64,000 nt of DNA, from assembly GCF_010389155.1 (NCBI RefSeq), contig NC_057768.1, positions 41,953,633-42,017,632 of the forward strand, written 5' to 3'. A program made the position numbers and the translations under genes. Under the pieces are notes generated by a model that was not told the origin of the DNA, searched no databases, and saw only the letters and a program-made list of their open reading frames with translations. Below are positions 57,294 through 64,000 of this stretch, piece by piece. Within the stretch, counting starts at the first letter, position 1. Every line of letters begins with the position of its first letter. The DNA is from Erigeron canadensis. Taxonomy: Eukaryota; Streptophyta; Magnoliopsida; Asterales; Asteraceae.

Positions 57294-58559
57294 AGCATGC
57301 TATAACGGTGGGATACTGATATCTAATTGCAGTTGACAACACGGACAAAACAAAGGAATACAATATGTTGTTCAAGTAAGAGTGATATTATTCTTATTAA
57401 CTAATGAACATATGCATTTATTGTTTAATTCCTAACCTGGGCTATAATGTGCAGAAATCAGAGGAAACTGAACTCAATTAACTTGTAGCTGTAGATGATG
57501 AGTAAACATGTAAGCCATCTAGTCTTGTTACCATTCTTTCTGCATATTATGCTTTGAATAGGGTATGATCAATTCCTGTAGAGTTTCTGTGTGTCCCCAA
57601 ATAAACACACCATGTGTTTAAACGTTTTCATTTAGACTTATATACATTGACTTGTGGATCATCATTTAGGCTCACTGGCTCGAATTATCTAAACTACTCT
57701 TGGTTTGCCACAGCAAACGGACCAAGTGAGTACAATTCAATATTAAAAGAATAAACAATATTAGACAAAAAAGAAAGGATCAAAGTAAACTGTTCTTTTT
57801 TCTATTTCATTATAAATTCATCATTAATCCAAAGCTATTTTTTGTTCCTTCTGACATTTTCATAACCACAATGTGCAATAAGAAAGCGAACATTTAATTG
57901 GATTTGTCTTTTGGCATCATCAGCCTCATATCAGTGTATTTCAACTTTGATTAAGAAACTAAAACGATGGGCTTGTCAAGGTAAATAAAGGGAAAAAAGG
58001 CTGAATAGGAATTTTGAAAGGGTATGGGTTCTCTGTCAGTGGATTTATTTTATTTTCAGAGTGGCAAAATGGGTGGGTTGAACGGGTTGAATAATTAGTT
58101 TGAATAAATGGACGGAAGATTTATCTCTTCTCAGGGTGGTAAAATGTGTTGGTTGAATGGGTTGAGTAACAAGTACTGATCAGAACAGGTAAGTTTTATG
58201 CTTCTGAATTTACACTGGAGAAATTTTCATATGGTTGACCCATATTTATGTTAGCTGAGATTGTATATTTATTTTTGTTAACTTCATGATAAAAATAGAA
58301 AAAAGATACATAGAAGAAGAAAACACACACCATTAAACCAAAAAGATATAATAGCCCAAAAGATATTTAAATCTCTATAAGTAACAGAATATGCCTACTG
58401 TCTTCTACATGCATGTGTCGATGTATTCTCTTTATCAAAGTATTTTTGTGATAATAATACAAAATCAATAACACAATGCCATGCCTTCTCCAAGACAAAA
58501 AAAATATGACCATCAATGTACAGCTTCCTATAGTATATGTCATTACGACTAAATGTTTC
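57294..58559. other. Convergent 3' flanks of the tetraspanin and transporter genes
   Basis: No gene is seen. It holds the 3' UTRs of both neighbours. An imperfect direct repeat GGGTGGTAAAATG..GGTTGAAYGGGTTGA occurs at about 58,063-58,095 and 58,136-58,170. Confidence 0.55.
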
Positions 58560-61500
58560 TCAAATGGCCATAGGATCGCTTTTCTGCTGCACCAGCTGCT
58601 GGGTATCCGATAGCTCGACTTCCTCTTCTTGCCAATTTCGATCCTTCTGAAACAACAACTCAATCTGCTCCAGAGACTTCCCTTTTGTCTCGGGTACCAG
58701 TTTGTAAACAAAACCAACAGACAAAAATGAAATCACAGTGAATATGAAAAATGTCCCTGCCATTGAAATGGTACGAGAAACCGATAGGAAAGACATTGCC
58801 ACGACACCACTACATACTCTATTTCCTACCGCCCCTAATGCGGATGCTTGGGCTCGAAGTCTTAATGGAAAGATTTCTGACGTTATAACCCAGCAAACTG
58901 GCCCGATTCCAATTGAAAAGAAAGATACGTTCCCACACACAGATAGAATGGCCAATGCCACACCGAGAGTAGTTCCTCTGAACAAAGAAAGACTGATTGC
59001 TAAACCGCCTAAACAAATGGTCATTCCAATTGTGCTCACGTATAGCAACGGTTTTCTCCCAACTTTATCGATAAGTAATATTGCGACTAAAATGAATAGA
59101 GTTTTTGCGACTCCTACAGCCACTGTTGCTGCTAAGAGTCTTGACTTTTGTTGAATTCCTGCAGTTTGAAGAATCTCCGGACTGTAGTATACCGTCGCGT
59201 CGATTCCTGTGATCTGTTGGAAACACTGAATTCCGAATCCGGTGATCAGCATTCTCCTTAAAGTAGGAGATGGACTCAGCAATTCCCTCCAAACAGCTTT
59301 CTCTTCTGGGTTCTCTCCAGCTCCAATTCCGGTTCCAGCTGCCTTGAGGATTTCTGATAGTCTCTCCTCAACCTCAGCTTCAATATCAATTGTTTTCAGC
59401 AGAACCGATCTCGCCTCATCAATTCGGTTTTGCATCACTAGCCATCTAGGAGATTCCGGGATAATGAATAACGCAAATGCTATAAAAACCGATGGTAGGA
59501 TCCCTACTGCGAGCATTATTCTCCAGTTTATGTGTGCAGGAAGGCCTGAAAATGCATAATTCGAGACATACCCCAATAGAATCCCGAAATTTATAAATAT
59601 TTCAGGGAAGGAGGTAAAAGAGCCTCTGGAGATTGTTGGTGAAATCTCAGCTATGTAAACCGGAGCGATCATGACACCAAAACCGATTCCAATTCCAGCA
59701 AGGAGACGACCGATCATTAGAACTTGGAAGGTAGGAGCTAAGGTCATTATAAGTGCACCAATCTGAAAGATAACTGCAGCTATTCCCATTGTCCATTTCC
59801 GGCCAAGAGCATCTGAGGCACGACCACCGCCTAGACTGCCCAATAGAGAGATGACACTCAAAATTCCCACAAGAATTTCTTCTTGAAACTCTGTGATCTT
59901 AAGATCTTCTTGAATAAATATGATTGCTCCACTCATAACACCAACATCTGAAATTTAAAAAAATAATTATATCATAAGTTTCATATTGCATTAATCGTTC
60001 GTGCTTTGTTTGGAGATATTTAAGAATATAGATCGATGTGGATTCCCATCAACCAAAACCACCCATAGGATAGAGATTTCACTTCAATACAAAGAGCATT
60101 GTACTTCAAGCAGAGGCTGAAAAAACTTAATCTTACAATATAACATCATTTTTATATTTTAATGCTTCTTTTATCGCTATGATATAATCGATCATATGTA
60201 TAGATATAATCAGGTGAAAATGGTCATGTATATTCATGTAGGTATAAACTATAATAATCCCCATTTTGATACAATATTACAATGTATCCAGCTAATAGCA
60301 CAATCCTTTACAAAATACCTCATGTTTGCTTCTAATTTGCATGCCATATGATATTGTGGAATAATCGGTGTATATTGTTTGCAATACTAACGGGTCAACC
60401 CCTTTTCGGCTTAGCAGGACTTCTGGGTTATAAACAAAATGTCAAATTGCTTAAAGGTTCTACATAAGTTCAGTAGTTCACTAAGCGTTTTGGGATTCTT
60501 TTCATTCTCTCTAATATTTCTGTAGTTGCAACTTAAATTATAAAATAAATTTTTTTTAGAAAAAGAGAAAAACAAACCACTGTTAGCTAATCGGGGAAGC
60601 AACATATTCAATGTTTGAAACTCTTATAACACCTAATTGCCTATAACAAAATGCTAACAATAAAGAACAATTTTGCAATGCATAATGTACAAGTTGGACT
60701 AGATCTTTCCTATAAAAGAAGATTGGTAATCTGAACATCATTCCTTTTGTTCAGACAGCACTACATGTATGACTCTTTAAAGCATGAATGATAGTGTATG
60801 GACTATATATAAGCTCTTCTTAACAATAAGAGACACACAAGACACAAGGAACAATGCCACACACAATTGGGGCGCGCACCCGCGCGCGCACACACACATA
60901 TATATTACTCGTATATGGTAAGGTTCGTTTGAAAATGTTCACATATACCATTCTCGAACTTCAAATTATAATTTTAAAGTTTATTATTTCAATTCAAATA
61001 ATTCTCACAAGAATATATATATCGACAGGGCATTTAGTAGGGTAACATACTCATCAAATACTAGTACCTAACAAGAATCCCAATGCAATTAACGTTCCCG
61101 TAATATAGGAGAAGTTAGGCAATTATGTCTTGTAACCGAATAAGATCAATGCCATAAAAAAAGCTGACAACCACAACACTTAAATCATATGAATAAAAAA
61201 AAAAAACTTTAAATCTTTCTTTTTTTATTTATTTATGATTTAATACTCTTTGATTTATATTATAGAGACCAATTTAGATTAATGAACAAAGAAAGTCAAA
61301 CCTCAAATTCAAGCCCAGAAAAAATAGATGTAACATTTGCTGAAAGTGTTGTACATTTGCCTGTCGGTGACAAACTTCTAAAGCTGGATTTAAAGGTTTG
61401 TATCGCGCTATTATATAAAGATTTATATGTAATCTTGTATAATCAGAATCAGAATTATTATAAAATCATAAATAAATATGAGTACAAAAATATATAGTAC

Positions 61501-61726
61501 CGTAGCCAAGAAGGACATTGTTGAGAGATGCAAAAACAGCACAAGCAAAAACATATTTTCTTGTACTTGTGCTTCTTTCCTGCTGTGTCTGCTTGTACGG
61601 TACAACTTCCAAATCATCATCGCTATAATCATCGACCCCAGAATCCATTCTTCTATATTTATTTTTGGATCCAAGTGGAACCCCAGAGATACCCATGTCA
61701 CCACTCCCATTTTCTTGGACACCCAT
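58560..61726 (-). CDS. Probable polyol transporter, PLT4-like (sugar porter, MFS)
   Basis: Two exons on the minus strand, 61,726-61,501 and 59,947-58,560, joined by a 1,553-bp GT-AG intron, give 537 residues. The start at 61,726 (MGVQENGSGDMG) resembles that of Arabidopsis PLT4 as I recall it. The N-terminus is polar and acidic, then 12 membrane helices follow. Sugar-porter marks: GRK in the loop after helix 2 (about 124), PESPRWL after helix 6 (about 239), QQITGID in helix 7 (about 319), VGRKP in loop 8-9, and PETKGKS after helix 12 (about 495). The intron splits GYD|VGVMSGA in helix 1. Relatives are proton symporters for linear polyols, cyclic polyols and monosaccharides in the plasma membrane; the substrate of this subgroup is not settled. 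The tail EEEVELSDTQQLV is also PLT4-like. Confidence 0.9.
60915..61000. repeat. Fragment of the GGTGAAGTT..TTTGAGAAC repeat family in the PLT4 intron
   Basis: GGTAAGGTTCGTTTGAAAATGTTCACATATAC resembles the left end of the repeat in MYB-A intron 2 (GGGTGAAGTTCATTTGAGAAC..TTCACATATG). Only the terminal part is recognisable. Confidence 0.4.
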
Positions 61727-64000
61727 ATTGTACACGTACAACTAGTAATCCAAAACGCACAACTTTCCTCAACCAAATTCAAATCCGTTTGATGGGTTTT
61801 CTTATTTGATTTATGTTGAAAAAAACCCAGATAGGAATCTAGATATTATTCATCTATTCTGATCAGATCTGGAAAGTTGAAAAAATCAAGAAGTTGAAAA
61901 TATTGTATATATATAGCTTGACTTGAAAATTATAAGCTAGTGGGCCCCTTTAATTGTATTGTAAGTAGATTCTACTTGTCTAGTGGTGATAGGAGAATAA
62001 AGTATGGTGAGACTTCACATATCAACATGGGAAGTATGAAGTTGAATAGTAAAAACCTTAAACAATATAAATGGAGAAAAGATGAACAAGAGCTTTCGTG
62101 GGAACAACCATGGCAACTACTTCATTTAAAATTTATTTTAAAAGGAAATAAAATATTCTTTTCATTTATTTACTCACAAGTTTTGGTAATTAAAATCAAT
62201 GTTGAAACGTGTATAAATAGTTATACTTTCATTATTATAAATTTCAAGATTTTTAACATAAAAGTTATAAATTTTTTATACAAATTATTGACCCATTTAG
62301 AGGCATTATTGAAATTTTTTAATTTTTAAACAGGGTGAACAAGAGTTTTCATAGGAATCGATATTTATTTACTCACAATAAATCTAATCGAATATCAAAA
62401 GAAATCCACATTTATCACTAATACCATGATAATATTAACTTAGTGACAACATCAATCATTCAGATTAAAATCAAACATTAGCACAATAATCTATAAGCAA
62501 AACAACAACTAAACATAACTTAAACACTAAATACAAACAAATAAAAATGGTATGTTAAAAACTTCAAAGCTATATTTAAAATAAAAAAAAAAAAAAAACC
62601 AACATTTGACAAGAATAACTGAAAACAAATAGATCACATACATTGAACATCATGGAGCACATACTAGTGCAGTAGTGCAAACTAAACGATAAAATCGGAG
62701 TGAAATGGTCTTGAACAATGAAAGCAAATCAGGCCCATTTGAAGAGTAACGTCTGGGCTTGTTTGTGATAGGGCCGTCGATTAAGATTTAGCTTAAAAGG
62801 CTATTCCATGAGAGCTTTGGGCTTAGGCCTGTCTAGGTTTGGACCTACAAATTGACACTTCAGTTTACAACATTTGTGGCAAGTGGCAACATACATGATC
62901 AATAATCAAATATCCATTTATTTATATTCCTCCGGATTGTAAGTAAGAATGAAACGATATTCAACAGGACTAACTAGTCTTTTTATCCTCGGTTTACAAC
63001 GGAACACGACAAAATTTTAGATACAGACAATATATAGTAATATTTTTAATATGATACAAATACATATGTAAAATTATTTGAACCATGTTCATAGAAAAAA
63101 AACATGTAGCAATAATAATAATAGCATATAAGAACAATAAGTATATTAATGCAACTAATGACTTTCGGATGACGGCAATGTAATATATATGTCTTGCTTT
63201 AAATGTTTAATGAACGTAAGACATAAAGATGATAAATGTTTTTATATATTAGAAAGGATGTATATAACGAAAGGATGTAAAAATGTTTATAGGTAAAAAT
63301 GTACATATGTAAAAGTTGATTGATAAAAACATGAAATATCAAAAGTTTGATGACAAAAAAACTAAAGTTGAAAACTTTGATAGAGGACAATAGTTATAAG
63401 ATAAAAACTTTATAGGTAAAAATGAAAAAACAAAAGTCAAAAAAGTATTATACTTCATGCTCATACAATTAAAAGATTAAAAAATTTTAAGAGGTAAAAA
63501 GAAATAACAAAAATAAATTTTTTTATTTTATGTATAATTAAACATGTACTTTGTATATTATTTTAATGCATAGTTTACTTGTACTTTTTATGCATAATTA
63601 ACTTGTAACCTTCTATGACAAGTGTGAGTAAATGGGTATAGAATGTGTATTTGTCGTGAAAGTGTCAATAACATGGGTATATGAATGTGAATTTGAAAAG
63701 GTTTTAGGTATGTATGGTAAAAGTAGCTGGAGCTAGGAGTTGAAACTGAAAATTGAGACTTTAAAACTGAAGCTTTTAATTATAAAACACTGTCTCACAA
63801 ATAAAGTTGTAAGATGATATCAATGAAAGTATAATTATATTAATGGACATAGAATTTATTTTATATGATTGTGATAATTTTGATGAAGCATATTCAGATT
63901 GTAGAACACCACTAGAATATATTGTATTGTATATATGTATATACGTATGATACATGTATATATGTATGATACAATAGCTTTTTATTTTCTCACAGGAGAA
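61727..64000. other. 5' flank of the transporter gene and gene-free right edge
   Basis: A TATATATA run at about 61,905-61,915, some 180 bp upstream of the start on the minus strand, may be the promoter. Beyond that the sequence is AT-rich with no recognisable gene. A hAT-MITE-like stretch (TATGTATGGTAAAAGTAGCTGGAGC) begins near 63,708. Confidence 0.5.

Noticed and set aside
58738..59154. 138-codon open frame antisense to the polyol transporter
   Set aside because: It mirrors the transporter exon on the other strand; the minus-strand frame has clear sugar-porter motifs and this one has none.

Overview
The window looks like nuclear DNA of a dicot plant. It is AT-rich, has GT-AG introns, and carries plant gene families (G-type lectin receptor kinase, R2R3-MYB, plant tetraspanin, polyol transporter) in a sea of class I and II transposons. 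Gene content and repeat style fit an Asteraceae-like species, but that placement is inference. All functional calls come from reading the translated sequence and from memory of the families; no database was searched.

Layout. 0.1-4.8 kb: two neighbouring G-type lectin S-receptor-like kinases, the first a truncated pseudogene, the second apparently intact and intronless. 5.3-21.5 kb: a transposon graveyard. It holds two tRNA-derived SINEs, a 1.9 kb solo LTR nested in a small Mutator-like MITE, a Mutator-like element with about 385 bp inverted ends, an hAT element, Helitron ends, a tandemly duplicated MITE, and a PIF/Harbinger element carrying only a decayed Myb-like ORF1. 21.8-22.6 kb (minus): an unrecognised single-exon protein with one membrane segment. 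26.6-53.0 kb: three R2R3-MYB genes on the plus strand with identical exon 1 and 2 lengths (133 and 130 bp) and shared C-terminal motifs, so an expanded local family. Between the first and second lie an RPA-like pseudogene split by a Mutator-like element, several MITEs and a young Ty1/copia retrotransposon (38,962-43,668, minus). 54.5-61.7 kb: two convergent housekeeping-type genes, a five-exon tetraspanin (plus) with a solo LTR in intron 2, and a two-exon probable polyol transporter most like Arabidopsis PLT4 (minus). Their close relatives in Arabidopsis, as I recall, are At2g20740 and At2g20780, which suggests a conserved gene neighbourhood.

How the genes relate. The receptor kinase (plasma-membrane perception), the MYB cluster (transcription) and the tetraspanin/transporter pair (membrane) are ordinary plant genes with no sign of forming one system. 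I found no convincing novel multi-gene system. The most distinctive material is the expanded MYB family with its own conserved tail motif and unusual R2 start, and the finely resolvable transposon archaeology: several elements have exact target-site duplications, which fix their borders and nesting order.
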